The notes beneath the pieces are model-generated. The model saw nothing but the letters and a program-made list of their open reading frames with translations. It ran no database searches and had not been told where the DNA came from. DNA of 39,174 bases from Spirosoma sp. (GTDB taxonomy: Bacteria; Bacteroidota; Bacteroidia; Cytophagales; Spirosomataceae), in the NCBI GenBank assembly GCA_014377625.1, contig JACMPG010000196.1, positions 1 to 39,174 on the forward strand. The letters are read 5' to 3'. Of the stretch, positions 24,231 through 35,400 are shown in pieces (within the stretch, counting starts at the first letter, position 1; every line of letters starts with the position of its first letter). The position numbers and the translations under genes were made by a program.

Positions 24231-25886
24231 TTACCTCCCGAACTTGGTCCCGAAAAAATCGCCTTTGTTCCAGACCGGGCGGGTGTCGGCCTGGGCGGTG
24301 AGGTAGCCGATGAGGAACTGGAGTTGGACGTGGCGGGCGGCTGCGTTCCAGTCGAAGGGCTGGTTCATGTCGTCCTGCGGAGTGTGGTAGGTACTGGCCC
24401 GCCACGCCAGATTGAGAGCCGTACCGTCGCGGGCGTCGCCGGTGGTGGAGCCGCTTTTGACATAGATAGCCGGGATGCCCTGTCGCACAAAACTGAAATG
24501 GTCGGAACGCATAAACACCGACTGTTCAGGGATGGGATCTTTGGCAATGACAACCCCCACGAACCCGGCGGCTGATTGTACAGCCCCGGCCATGCTGGAA
24601 TGCTCCACGCCATACGGCACGATGTCGAGCAGCGGGTGGAAGAAAAACGGCATGTCGAGGCAGAGGTTGGCCACGATGTCTTTTTTCGGTACGGTGGGGT
24701 TACTGGCGAAATAATCGGAACCGAGCAGGCCCATTTCTTCGGCAGTAACGGCCACGAACAAAATAGACCGGCGCGGTGCTTTGGGCAGCAGCGTAAACAG
24801 CCGGGCCGCTTCCAGATTTATCGCCATGCCCGATGCATTGTCGTGCGCGCCGTTGTTGATCGAATCGCCCGGCATGGAGGTGCCCCTCACGGGTTTAGTG
24901 ATGCCAAGATGGTCGAGATGCGAGACGTAAACCACGTATTCGTTTTTCAGCGTCGGGTCGGAGCCGGGGAGCAGGCCAATCAGGTTTTCGCCCACCAAAT
25001 CGTTATTCAGTTCCGTTTGCGTCGTGGCCCGCACCGAGAAGTTCAGCGGGAATGCCTGCGGCTGACTTTTGTTGGCCGCTATCCGGGCCTGATCGAATGA
25101 CGTGGCGGCCCCGGCAAAGAGCGTTCGGGCGGTGGAATCGCCCATGGATGCAAGGACTTTGAGGTTTGGAAATGTGCGTTGCACCTGGCCTTTCGTATCG
25201 ACCCATTTATAGGTGGCCTGGCGGGTGCGGGGCGCGTTGGCCTCAATGCGGGCCATCATATCGGTGGGCAGGCTGAACGTAATCATGCCCACCGCACCTT
25301 TGGCAGCCGCCACTTCGGGCTTCGCCGAGTTGGAATACGCCCGCTGATTGGACGGGAACGTAGCGGGCGCACCGTTGAAACAGGCCACAATTTTACCTTT
25401 TACGTCGATGTTAGCGTAGTCGTCGTACCCCAGTTCAGGAGCCGATACACCGAAGCCGACGAACACCACTGGGGCAGAGACGATGCTGGTTTCCTGACCG
25501 AACTGCGGGCTGAACACGAAGTTTTTGCCGTATATCAGTTTCTGTTCGGGCGTGCCATCACGGGTAATGGCCATTGTGCTGCCTGCTTCGCGCACCTGCG
25601 CCCGGCGTAACGGCACGACCTGCCGGTAGGTACCATTTTGACCCATTGGTTTGAAGCCGAGCGTTTTAAACTGAGCCTCTACGTATTGAGCCGCTAATTC
25701 AAACCCGCGGGTGCCGGGTTTGCGCCCTTCGAGTCTATCGTCGGCGAGGTAGCGCATGGTTTTCTCGATGTTGCCGGGCTGAACGGAGCGGGCTACCGTC
25801 TGGGCTTCGGCGGGAATGGTCGGATTTTGGGCCGACACGCTGTAAGTCGACGTAATGATTACCAGAACAATCAGGGTGTATGTCAA
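24231..25886 (-). CDS. Exported M28-family zinc aminopeptidase/metallopeptidase with PA insert
   Basis: A 551-residue protein with a signal peptide ending near VSAQ. Residues ~120-200 contain a protease-associated region (VVFVGFGVSAPELGYDDYANIDVKGKIV split by the family's insertion). The di-zinc ligands of M28 are all visible: His in VSHLDHLG, Asp in HDNASG, Glu-Glu in VTAEEMGLLG, Asp in LCLDMP and His in SDHFSFV. It removes N-terminal residues from peptides outside the cytoplasm. The start is a TTG at 25884-25886; no in-frame ATG preserves the signal peptide. It is convergent with the PIN gene 42 bp away. Confidence 0.93.
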   Translation of the reverse strand: MTYTLIVLVIITSTYSVSAQNPTIPAEAQTVARSVQPGNIEKTMRYLADDRLEGRKPGTRGFELAAQYVEAQFKTLGFKPMGQNGTYRQVVPLRRAQVREAGSTMAITRDGTPEQKLIYGKNFVFSPQFGQETSIVSAPVVFVGFGVSAPELGYDDYANIDVKGKIVACFNGAPATFPSNQRAYSNSAKPEVAAAKGAVGMITFSLPTDMMARIEANAPRTRQATYKWVDTKGQVQRTFPNLKVLASMGDSTARTLFAGAATSFDQARIAANKSQPQAFPLNFSVRATTQTELNNDLVGENLIGLLPGSDPTLKNEYVVYVSHLDHLGITKPVRGTSMPGDSINNGAHDNASGMAINLEAARLFTLLPKAPRRSILFVAVTAEEMGLLGSDYFASNPTVPKKDIVANLCLDMPFFFHPLLDIVPYGVEHSSMAGAVQSAAGFVGVVIAKDPIPEQSVFMRSDHFSFVRQGIPAIYVKSGSTTGDARDGTALNLAWRASTYHTPQDDMNQPFDWNAAARHVQLQFLIGYLTAQADTRPVWNKGDFFGTKFGR

Positions 25887-26006
25887 GGCGATATGTATTA
25901 TTCGTTGGGACAGGAGAGCAATATACAGAAAAAGTCATCTTTTTGGGGCAGTATCCGAAAATGCCGCGTTTGGGGCTATCTTGAGCCGTAAAGACAACCG
26001 ACTACC

Positions 26007-28568
26007 ATGAATCATACACTACGCATTCTTTTTCTATTCATCCTGTCAGCTGCGACCCTCCGCGCCCAACCCGCCACAAATGCCCCCGCCGACATTGCCA
26101 AATTCACGGCGGGTATGGCCAAAAATCCGGGTTTTCTAACGTTTTACGACGACGCTAAAAAAGGCAAAATCTGGCTTGAAATCAGCAAGTTCGATACCGA
26201 ATTATTGTACTACCCTACCCTGGCGCAGGGCGTCGGCTCCAATGATATTGGGCTGGACCGGGGTCGTCTGGGGCAGGAACACGTGGTGAAGTTTCAGCGC
26301 AGCGGCAACAAAGTACTGATGATTGAACCCAACTACGCCTACCGCGCCATTACGTCCGACGCTCCCGAACGGCGGGCGGTCGAGGAATCGTTTGCGCAGT
26401 CGGTACACGCGGGTTTCGAGATTGCCGCCGAAGACGCCAACGGCACCGTGCTGGTTGATTTGACGCCGTTTCTGATGCAGGACGCCGTGGGAGCCGCAAA
26501 GGCAATTGCCCAGACCAAACAGGGTACGTATAAATTCGATGCCATGCGGTCGGCCCTGTACATGAACCGGTCTAAAGCGTTTCCGCAGAATACCGAGTTC
26601 GAGACCATTATCACGCTCACGGGCGAGAATCCGGGCGCGTACCTGCGCGAGGTGGTCCCCACGCCCGAAGCCGTGACCATGCATCAGCACCATTCGTTTG
26701 TGCAGTTGCCCCCGCTTACCGGCCCCGACGCCTACCAGCCGCGTTTGTTCGACCCGCGCATTGGCTACGGTGGCATCGAGTTTTTCGATTACGCTACGCC
26801 CGTTAATCAACCCATTACGAAGCGGTACATTTCGCGGCATCGGCTCGTCAAGAAAGACCCGTCGGCAGCCATGAGCGAGGCCGTGAAACCCATCATTTAC
26901 TACATGGACCCCGGCGCACCCGAACCCATCCGGCAGGCCCTCATGGACGGCACCGCCTGGTGGAATCAGGCATTTGAAGCGGCTGGCTTCCGCGATGCGT
27001 TTCAGGTGAAATTGCTCCCACCCGATGCCGACCCGATGGACATTCGCTATAATCTGGTGCAGTGGGTTCACCGCTCCACGCGCGGCTGGAGTTACGGGGC
27101 CAGCATTATTGACCCGCGCACCGGCGAGATTCTGAAAGGAAAAGTAACGCTCGGTTCGCTGCGCGTCCGGCAGGATTACCTCATTGCGCAGGGTCTGGTG
27201 GGTAACTTCGACGGCCCCACGATGGATTCCTCCAAAGAAGACCCCATGATGCAGATGTCAATAGCCCGGCTCCGGCAACTGGCGGCTCACGAGGTGGGGC
27301 ATACGCTGGGTTTACCGCACAACTACATTTCGAGTACGCAGGAACGGGCATCGGTGATGGACTACCCCACGATGGTGGCCAAACTCAACGGCAACACGAT
27401 TGATTTGTCGGACGCCTACGCCAAAAACATCGGCGAGTACGACAAGTGGAGCATCCGCTACGGATACGAGCAGTTTACACCCGGCACCGACGAGAAAATA
27501 GCTCTCCAAAAAATCGTGCAGGATATGCAGAAAACGGGTTTGCTGTTCCTGACCGATCAGGACGCCCGGCCCGAGGGTTCGGTTCACCCCGCCACCCACC
27601 TCTGGGACAATGGCCGCAACGCCGTTGAGGAGCTAAACCGCGTACTGGACGTTCGGCAGGTGGTGTTGCGCAACTTTTCGGAGCGGAAAATTCCCGTTGG
27701 CATGCCCATGGCGACGCTCGAAGAGGTGTTTGTGCCGATGTACATGTTTCACCGCTACCAGGTCGAAGCAGCCGTTAAAGTGGTGGGCGGTATGACCTAC
27801 ACGAATGCACTACGCGGAAACCAGAACGCCGGACCAGAACAGCGAGTTATGTCGGTCGTACCGGCCAACGAGCAAAACCAGGCGTTAGACGCGCTGTTCG
27901 GCACCCTCAACCCACGTTTACTGGCCGTACCCACTGCCGTGCTGAACCTGATTCCGCCCCGCCCGTTCCGGTTTGACCCCAATCAGCGCGAGGTATTCAA
28001 GCGCCACACCGGCATGGCCTTCGACGCGATGGGTCCACCCGAAGCCGCTGCGAGCCTGACCCTCCGGCTGCTGCTCAACCCCGAACGCTGCGCCCGGCTG
28101 GCCCATCAGACAGGTCTGTATTATCAGAATCTTCCCAGTCTGGACGGGGTGCTGGCCAGCCTGGTACGCTATACGTTTGGCACGTCAAAAGACTACCGGT
28201 CGCAGCCATTGGGCGCGTCCTATCTGACGGATATTCAGCGGATGACGCAGCAAAAAGTGCTGGAACACCTGATGCAACTGGCCGTCAATACCAGCAACGA
28301 AGGGGCCGTGCGGGCATCGGCTCACCGGGCCATCATGAGCATCAAGCAGGATTACGCCAGCAAGCAAGTCAGGCAAACCAGCACCCGCTCTGACGCGCTC
28401 GGCGCACCCATCCGCGACGAATATCCCGATTATCTATACTGGCTCATCAATCAGTACGAAGCCAACCCCGGCAACGTGCCGATGACCATGCCCCTCCCCG
28501 CCCCCGACGGTTCGCCCATTGACCCCGGTCAGGAATGGCTCACGCCCGACTGCGACTGGACGCGGTGA
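26007..28568 (+). CDS. Large exported zinc metalloprotease (DUF5117/DUF4953 type)
   Basis: An 853-residue protein with a signal peptide (residues 1-~20, ILFLFILSAATLRAQ). The N-terminal part carries the DUF5117-type region (FLTFYDDAKKGKIWLEI), and the middle holds the metzincin-type zinc site H428-E-V-G-H432-T-L-G-L-P-H438 of DUF4953 proteins. The rest is a mostly helical C-terminal region. This Bacteroidota family is predicted to act on proteins in the periplasm or outside the cell; substrates are not known. It diverges from the M28 peptidase across 120 bp and is convergent with the BREX operon. Confidence 0.92.
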   Translation: MNHTLRILFLFILSAATLRAQPATNAPADIAKFTAGMAKNPGFLTFYDDAKKGKIWLEISKFDTELLYYPTLAQGVGSNDIGLDRGRLGQEHVVKFQRSGNKVLMIEPNYAYRAITSDAPERRAVEESFAQSVHAGFEIAAEDANGTVLVDLTPFLMQDAVGAAKAIAQTKQGTYKFDAMRSALYMNRSKAFPQNTEFETIITLTGENPGAYLREVVPTPEAVTMHQHHSFVQLPPLTGPDAYQPRLFDPRIGYGGIEFFDYATPVNQPITKRYISRHRLVKKDPSAAMSEAVKPIIYYMDPGAPEPIRQALMDGTAWWNQAFEAAGFRDAFQVKLLPPDADPMDIRYNLVQWVHRSTRGWSYGASIIDPRTGEILKGKVTLGSLRVRQDYLIAQGLVGNFDGPTMDSSKEDPMMQMSIARLRQLAAHEVGHTLGLPHNYISSTQERASVMDYPTMVAKLNGNTIDLSDAYAKNIGEYDKWSIRYGYEQFTPGTDEKIALQKIVQDMQKTGLLFLTDQDARPEGSVHPATHLWDNGRNAVEELNRVLDVRQVVLRNFSERKIPVGMPMATLEEVFVPMYMFHRYQVEAAVKVVGGMTYTNALRGNQNAGPEQRVMSVVPANEQNQALDALFGTLNPRLLAVPTAVLNLIPPRPFRFDPNQREVFKRHTGMAFDAMGPPEAAASLTLRLLLNPERCARLAHQTGLYYQNLPSLDGVLASLVRYTFGTSKDYRSQPLGASYLTDIQRMTQQKVLEHLMQLAVNTSNEGAVRASAHRAIMSIKQDYASKQVRQTSTRSDALGAPIRDEYPDYLYWLINQYEANPGNVPMTMPLPAPDGSPIDPGQEWLTPDCDWTR

Positions 28569-28643
28569 GCAAGTGTACTGCATGGCAGGCTATTACCATT
28601 GAAGTTCAGTGCCAAATATGGATGAAATCATCTTACGTTATCT

Positions 28644-30134
28644 CTACTCTTCCACATCGGTGTACGCAACCGGATCTTCGATTGAAACAGGCGGGTGTTC
28701 GTTGCCCGTTGCCGATCCGGGGTTGATGGTGATTTCGTAGCTGGCAAATTCAGGGTCGATGTACGATAGCTGGTCGCGAAGACGCTGGCGAAGGGCAACT
28801 GCCGGTTCAAGGCAGTACCGAACGTATTCGTCTGCCGTAACGAGCGACAGATCGGGGAACAGCAGCTTTAAGAATCCCGATGATAACTTCATAATGGCCC
28901 GCACGTCGCGCAGGTCTTTGGTGACGATCCAATGGTTGCGTTCCTCAACAAACTTATCATATTCAATCCGAAACCGTAGCGCATGGAACATCTCACCGAG
29001 GTAATCCGCTTTCAGCCCGATGCCTTTCGAGAGCGTATCGACGCTCAGGCGGGGCAGGTACCAGCCGGGCAAAATGCCGTGAATCCTGTCGAGCAGGGCC
29101 GATTCCTGCAAGAGCGTTGGGAGTTCGCCGAATAGGTTGTTGGGATTGACGGGTAACCCCTGCGGGCTGATTTGTACGTTGGCGATGAACATGGCCCCGG
29201 CGTCGGCAGAGACGGTAAACTTACCCTTCGAGTATTTGCCCTGTTCTAAGTAGCCTTTCAGCTTGGCGACGGTTTCGTCGGGACTACTGAACGACAGCGT
29301 TTGGGCTTCATCGAACACTACAATGTCGAACTGCGTAAAAAGCCCCGGCACCTTCGTATTTTCGTTGTAGAACAACACGGCGGGCGATACGGCCCCGCCT
29401 TCGATTAATCGCGAGTAGCGCGAAAACTGCCCGAACAGAAACGACTTTCCAGTGCCTTTGGGAGCCAGTTCAAACAGATTCACCCGTCGTTGTACAAACG
29501 GCAGCAGCCGGGTCAGTAACGCCTGGCGGGTTTTGTCGGTCGTATGGCCGTTCCCTTCGGCACTGTATCCCAGCGAGTTAATGAGTAGTTGTATCCATTC
29601 GTCGGTCGAAAATTCGCGTCGTTTCTCAATGTATTCGTCAACGTCAATAGCTGCGGCCTGTAACGGTTTGAACTCGCTGAGCCAGACCTCCCCGCCTTTG
29701 TCGTTGCGTCGGTAGCTGTAAATGGCCAGCCCCCACATACCACCTTTGAGCAAACGCGGGTACTTGGTCAGCAGATACTCTTCGACCTGCACCTTCTCGT
29801 TGCCCAGACTACCCGACTCCAGAAAGGTGCTGTCCTTTTTGAGGTCGACGCGGGGGCTGACGTATTCCAGCACCGACACCTGATCGCCATTGCGGAGCCG
29901 CTGTTTAAGGTCTTCTACGTCGTCTTTGCTGGGCATGAACTTCCGCACGAACGCGATGACCTGCTGTTTCACGGCTTCGTTCCAGTCACCGCCTTTTAGC
30001 TGCCGGTCAATGAGCCATTCGCCCACAAAAACGGGGATACTCTGATCGGCCAGGCCCGAGCCGCTGTATAAACTTTTGTCGATGGCCGACGCTTCAAATA
30101 CGTCGCTTACTTTCTGGCGGAGGGTGGCGTTCAT
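28644..30134 (-). CDS. brxL: BrxL, BREX AAA+ ATPase without the C-terminal Lon-like domain
   Basis: A 496-residue protein from the ATG at 30132-30134, 2 nt after the pglZ stop (a TTG two codons earlier would overlap). It follows the BrxL pattern: N-terminal DNA-associated region, KYPRLLKGGMWGLAIYSY, VDEYIEKRREFSTDEWIQLLINSLG, Walker A PKGTGKS at ~225-231, Walker B FDIVVFDEAQ with DE at 275-276, and LLDRIHGILPGWYLP. Type I BrxL proteins are ~680 residues because a Lon-protease-like domain follows; here the protein ends ~100 residues after the AAA+ core with an acidic tail. BrxL forms a ring on DNA and is needed for phage defence in type 1 systems. Confidence 0.85.
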   Translation of the reverse strand: MNATLRQKVSDVFEASAIDKSLYSGSGLADQSIPVFVGEWLIDRQLKGGDWNEAVKQQVIAFVRKFMPSKDDVEDLKQRLRNGDQVSVLEYVSPRVDLKKDSTFLESGSLGNEKVQVEEYLLTKYPRLLKGGMWGLAIYSYRRNDKGGEVWLSEFKPLQAAAIDVDEYIEKRREFSTDEWIQLLINSLGYSAEGNGHTTDKTRQALLTRLLPFVQRRVNLFELAPKGTGKSFLFGQFSRYSRLIEGGAVSPAVLFYNENTKVPGLFTQFDIVVFDEAQTLSFSSPDETVAKLKGYLEQGKYSKGKFTVSADAGAMFIANVQISPQGLPVNPNNLFGELPTLLQESALLDRIHGILPGWYLPRLSVDTLSKGIGLKADYLGEMFHALRFRIEYDKFVEERNHWIVTKDLRDVRAIMKLSSGFLKLLFPDLSLVTADEYVRYCLEPAVALRQRLRDQLSYIDPEFASYEITINPGSATGNEHPPVSIEDPVAYTDVEE

Positions 30135-30136
30135 AA

Positions 30137-32428
30137 TCAAAAATCAAAGTCAAAATCGTCCAGCTCGCTCGTCTGGATGGGTACGGTAAGCGTTGCTGAT
30201 TGGGCGGACTCTTCAGCGTTAGCGCGGAAGGTGATACTCACAGCGAGGGAAAGTTGTCCTTGTTGAGGCTTGTATTTCTGCGCAATTTTTACGCTTCCCG
30301 TCAACGTAGCGGAAGCGGTTGGCTCTATACGCATGGGAAGGGTAAACTGCGCGTTCTCATCTTCCACAATGCTCAGCGTTAGCAACTCAATGGCAAATGG
30401 ATTTGGGTTACGTACCTGAATGCCGAAGTCTTTGATGGTTTTGCCCTGCGGTAAGCCGTCGCTACTGCCGTAGTACGTCAGCACTAAAGGCTCTACGATA
30501 AAGATGGCCATTTCGGCCAATACTACCGGAACGATGGTTTCTTCGGGCGTCAGGCCGCCGTGCCGGTAGCCCCGGTCGTTGCTGCCGAAATACCGGTAGC
30601 CCCTCGCGGCAACGTAGGCCGTTGGGTTACGCGTGACGTCGGTTGTGAGGTGATACGTCTCGGTAGGGTCCAGGTGTACCGACAGCAGTTTGCCGTCCAG
30701 CTTTACGCTTCGTTCCCGGGGGTTGGCGGCTGCGGCTTCGGTGATCTTAGCATTTTTGATATTTTGCCCGTTTTGCAGGCATTTTGTGGCCCCATGATCG
30801 GTGGAGATGACGAGTTTGATTGGCCGATCGGTTTGCTGATTGATGAAAGCAGCTATTTTTCCGATTCGCTCGTTAAGTAGTTCGATTATTTTCTCGGTCC
30901 GGGGCGTATCAAACTTGGTATCGTCGCGGTGTAACATCTCGTCAATCTCCAGCCAGTGTAAGCAACAGAGGTCGGTGTCTAAACTTAATGTGTGCTGGAA
31001 CTGTCCTAAAGCAGCAGTAAATGCGGTTGTGTAGTTGGGAAATGATCGTTTCAACGCTTCTTCCCGGTTGGTCGTAAATGCCGACGAATCTGGCGTTAAG
31101 CCGTTAAGCAGAGCCGGAATGCCAACTTCGGTAATGGTTGGCAAGGGCGCAAAGGCGTAGCTCGTTGTTTGCCGAATTAGGCCGTGCGCCCGTAACGCCT
31201 GTTGAAGCAGCGGTACGAAAACCGCCGGGAAGCCATCGATAATGAGCCAGATAACCCGGCTATCGTTCGTTTCCAGGCACTCTTTAACCCGTCTCGATAC
31301 GCCGTAATTAGTTGATACGTCGTTATGCGCTAACAGACTGGCGAAGTTGGCAAACAGCCAGTCGCCATATTGTTCGGCCATTTGCGTTACCGGTTCAAGC
31401 TGTGCCAGGGTGGGTTCAGGCAAGCCATCTAACCAAAATTTGTGCGGGATGAAGCCAGAAACGGCCCATTGTTTCCAGGCGTTGGCCTGTTGAGAAAGTA
31501 GTAAGCCGTCGAGATTTGGCAACGGTGGTAACGTGGGCGGAACCCTTGTCTCCAACTGTTGCCGTAACTCTGGTGTAAGCAGGTCGGCGTATTTTTCCTC
31601 TATCTGTTGCCGTTGTTCGGCGGTCATCTTCTGAGTACTGGCCAGCAGAGCCTTCACTTCAGCCTTGTAGAGACCCGGCAGCAAGGTTTTTGGCGCGTCT
31701 TTGCTCAGCTTGAGTTGCTCTATTAACCGTTTCTCAAGCAGCATTTCCAATGCCGGGTCGTCGGCGAAGGCGCGTTTGGTCCAGCTTATGAGCGGGAGTA
31801 ATTCATTTAGCTTAATACCGTACTTTGATTTAAACGTATTCGTATGGCTGTGTTCCCAGTCGGTTAGCAGAACCGGAATGCCCGCCAGGTAAATGCCCTC
31901 GGCTAAAGCCCTGCAAAAGGCGGAGTCGCCTTCGCGCAGGGGTGTTAATACGTGGGGAAACGGTTTCAGATAGTCCCGCCAAAACTGGGCCGGATAGCGT
32001 TTTTGCAAGACCGGCAAATGCTGACCAACAAACTGAGCCAGCATAAGCAACGTCTCTGGTTTTGGCTCAACCTGTTCGGGTAGCTGCCCGAAGTAATGCC
32101 TGAACAATCCCGCGCGCGTTGGCTCGACAGCACTACCCAGCAGATTCAATTCCTGAATGTCAGCGTCGGTAAGTTCTGCCGGAATCCGCGCGGCTGGATG
32201 CTGCCGGGCCAGTTCTGAGCGGGGCGTTACGTCAGTTCGTTCCTCGTCGGGCAGGTCGTTAAACCAGAACAGATACGGCGTTTCGTACACCACAAAAGTG
32301 GGTGCTTTGGATACCGTACCCAGCCGATACGCCAGTATCTGCCGACGTGCTTCGACGTAGGCAGTCTCGCTATCTATGACCAGCGCACCATCGGGGGGCG
32401 ATAGCCGGAACGGGTCGAGTGTCAGCAT
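30137..32428 (-). CDS. pglZ: PglZ, BREX alkaline-phosphatase-superfamily protein
   Basis: A 763-residue protein, the hallmark of BREX. The PglZ domain occupies ~380-650: metal-binding Asp398 in VIWLIIDGFPA, the catalytic-Thr region PTITEVG (~430-436), and Asp544-His545 in KLVISTDHGATK, with a further His in RGYRHGGLTPEE. The N-terminal ~370 residues are helical and family-specific, and the C-terminal ~110 are beta-rich. Known PglZ proteins are metal-dependent phosphodiesterases/nucleases; in BREX they are needed for modification and restriction. Its ATG shares one base with the brxC stop (TGATG), so it is coupled. Confidence 0.93.
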   Translation of the reverse strand: MLTLDPFRLSPPDGALVIDSETAYVEARRQILAYRLGTVSKAPTFVVYETPYLFWFNDLPDEERTDVTPRSELARQHPAARIPAELTDADIQELNLLGSAVEPTRAGLFRHYFGQLPEQVEPKPETLLMLAQFVGQHLPVLQKRYPAQFWRDYLKPFPHVLTPLREGDSAFCRALAEGIYLAGIPVLLTDWEHSHTNTFKSKYGIKLNELLPLISWTKRAFADDPALEMLLEKRLIEQLKLSKDAPKTLLPGLYKAEVKALLASTQKMTAEQRQQIEEKYADLLTPELRQQLETRVPPTLPPLPNLDGLLLSQQANAWKQWAVSGFIPHKFWLDGLPEPTLAQLEPVTQMAEQYGDWLFANFASLLAHNDVSTNYGVSRRVKECLETNDSRVIWLIIDGFPAVFVPLLQQALRAHGLIRQTTSYAFAPLPTITEVGIPALLNGLTPDSSAFTTNREEALKRSFPNYTTAFTAALGQFQHTLSLDTDLCCLHWLEIDEMLHRDDTKFDTPRTEKIIELLNERIGKIAAFINQQTDRPIKLVISTDHGATKCLQNGQNIKNAKITEAAAANPRERSVKLDGKLLSVHLDPTETYHLTTDVTRNPTAYVAARGYRYFGSNDRGYRHGGLTPEETIVPVVLAEMAIFIVEPLVLTYYGSSDGLPQGKTIKDFGIQVRNPNPFAIELLTLSIVEDENAQFTLPMRIEPTASATLTGSVKIAQKYKPQQGQLSLAVSITFRANAEESAQSATLTVPIQTSELDDFDFDF

Positions 32429-35400
32429 CAGACGTGTCCGTTCGGCGATTGCTCGCCCAGAATATCGTTGACAATTTTCTGCATCTGGCTCGCGGATAGC
32501 CCGTAGTCCTGACGAGTTTTCAAAAGCACTTTGCTCAGTTCAGCTTTGGCGTCGGCCATTTTCCGGTCCTCCGGGAAACGCCATGCTTTCAGCGCGGCAA
32601 TCTGCTCTTTTGTGCTGCGAACAAACGTCAGTTGCTCCTCACGCGACCAGACATGATGGTCTTCGGGCAAGCCGAACTGCCCGGCCAGCGTTGGCACAAT
32701 AACGTCAAAGCCCGTGTTCTGGCGTACCTCCCGCAACAGCAGCCGGGGAATGTCGCCCAGGAGCAACGTAGCATCTTTGTCAGCTTTATTCTCAAAGGCT
32801 TCGGTATCTCTGAGTGCTGCGTAGAGCGTGTTTTGGTACTCGGCAACCGTGTCGTGCGGCTTTTTCTCCAGTATGCCGATAACCTCGTTTATCGGACGGC
32901 GGTACGTTTCTATTCGTGTTCTGATGCTTTCCAGTTTTCGCTCCATGACCAGCAGAGTTGCGTCGTCCATCGTTTGCAACGTTGGCAAGCCGTACTGCTT
33001 TGACAGTGTCTGGGTCATGAAGTCGTAGAAGTCGCTACCCGTCAGGTGCGTCATAAACTGCGCTTCGATGGTATTCATAGCCGACCATGATTTCGTGCGG
33101 GTACGTTCGGGCAGGCCGGGCATCCATTGATTGATTAGTCCCTGTTTTAGCGCGTCGATTGTCTCGGTGTTGCTCAGGCCGAATACATCGCCAACCTTAC
33201 CGAAATACTCCGCTTCGCTAACGGCGGGTTTCCAGTCATTTATTAGCTGATAGCAACGTTGGTACTCACTGGCAACAGCCCGGGTTTGCGACTCGGACCA
33301 ATCCTCCCATTCTGCTGGCAAATAGCTGGGTAGTTTTTCAACGTCCCGCCAGCGCGTTGGAATTACGACCAGAAATCGCTGTCTGGTCGATAAGCTTGAA
33401 TTGACAGTGTCAAGGAAAGAATGCACCGCTTTGTCGTCGAACAAATGCGATTTTACCTGGTTCGATAGCCTGGCGTACCAGTTGGCAAACAGTGTTGAAA
33501 AGGTTACTTCGTCAGGACACTCAGTTTCTGATACCTCAAATACGGCGCGGGCAATGGTACGATACGTGGGAATTGGCCCCTTTGTATATTCCTCTATCGT
33601 TTTTCGATACGCTTTGAATTCGTTGATGTACTGCGCCTGACAGACCATCAGGTTACCCGTCCAGTCTTTATCCGGGTTTTCGGTCAGATCGGAGAGGTAC
33701 ACCTCAAGCAGGTCTTTGCGGCCCGGTCCATTTCTGATGATGCCGATCCAGTCGTTTAGTTTTGGCTGTTCGTGAACGGCTCTTTTTTTGCCATCTCCCA
33801 GTTGCCTGAACCAGTCTTCCGTTATTTTGCGAATATCTTCTTTATTCACCAGTGTTTCGCCAAAGACTTGCTTTGCCATTAGTGCCAGCGTTTCCAACCG
33901 GAACTCGCGTTCTTTGCGGATCGGGAATTCTTTGAACTGCCGGATGAGGTCAACAATGCGAACACCATTATCGATGTCGTCTTCAAATTGCTCCTGCGTT
34001 AAATGCAGCAGACTGGCCGGTAGGGTGTCCAGCAGGAACTCTTTTGCTTCCTTTTCCTGATTGGCCCCTGACTTGCTCATTCGGTCGGTAAACAGGTAAA
34101 GCGACTCATAAAAAGTGACTTGAACTGCGTTGCTCTGTTGAATCAAAACACGTTGCAGAGGAGTGAGGAAGTTAACCCAACCAACCATCTGCTTTCCTAC
34201 CTCGGCAAACGAGCGGGCGGTCTGCTCCGTAAATAGTTCGCGCAATCGGTTCAGATAGCGTTTCTGGGGCCCCGACATGTCGATCCGGCGCAACCGGTAG
34301 TCCTGTGGTTTGCGCATGAGTGTCTCAAACAAGTCTATCGAAAGCGACTGGGCGAGGTTTCGCTTTGCGTCGCTCACAACCAACTCATCGCGGTTGGCAC
34401 GGGCGTAGGCCGTGAGCATAAACAGCGTTAGCGGACGAGACAAGCCGAAAGGTTTTTGCAACAGACTGGCCAGTGCCTCAGTTGGATCAATCGGGGCGGC
34501 TCCTTTTACTAACGCTTTGTCGAAGTGCCTGAAAATGGCCCCGGTAGCCGTACCCGGCTCGGGATTTTTCAGTTCACCAAAAACAGTACCATTCAGGGTT
34601 TTGCCGTCTTTAGTTAGTTTGAGATTGCGCAGGAAGTTTTCCAAAATGCGCTCTTGAGCCGACCTGTTCGTTCCGCTGCTCGACAGATGCAGTCCATCTT
34701 TGTCAGCATCCCACAATATATCCAACGCTTTCCGGCGATTGGGTTTCTCGGCATCCTTAAACCATAAAACTGATTCTCGAACAACCGGTACTGATCCCTT
34801 TGTGAAGAGGTCGTTAATTTTCGTGTTGAACCAATTCTGAAATCCAGTTGGACTTTTGAATTCCTGTGGACCTGGTTCGGGAGCGTAGAACCAAATCCAT
34901 TCGCTCGGTTCGTAAACTTTTTTGATTGCCGTTTTCAGGGAAGCTTCCGTCATGCGTACCTGTTCCCGTACGTTGTGCTGCTGGTTGGGATTCGCTCTGA
35001 CCTCTTCCCGGCTCAGGGTTGCTTCCAGTGCACAGTAGTCTATCGTTCGGGTCTGAACAGTTTCGAACATAGCTCCGTCTTTTGGGACCGCGTAAAACGT
35101 GTAGGGCTGCGCGGGGGACGAATACTGCAAAGCATCGACCATAGGCCGACGCTCAGCCTCGGTTGGTGCGAGCAGGTAAAACAGGAGTCCGTTGCCAACA
35201 TAATTGTCAGATAAGCCCCAGTAATACTTCGTCAGTTCCTCAACCGGGCCGTTCATATCAACAATACGCTGGGCAACAACGGGCCGCACGTACCGGTTGG
35301 CCCCGAACTCTTCTTCCTGATCGGTTAGTTCTATGTTCAGCCTGGGTTCCAGCCGTTGCCAAATAACCGCACAATCGGTTAGCGACAACCCGGCCAGCCT

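Noticed and set aside
26202-27071. 289-codon minus-strand open frame opposite the zinc metalloprotease
   Set aside because: Antisense shadow of a high-GC coding region; no domain, no start context and Arg/Gly/His-rich composition.
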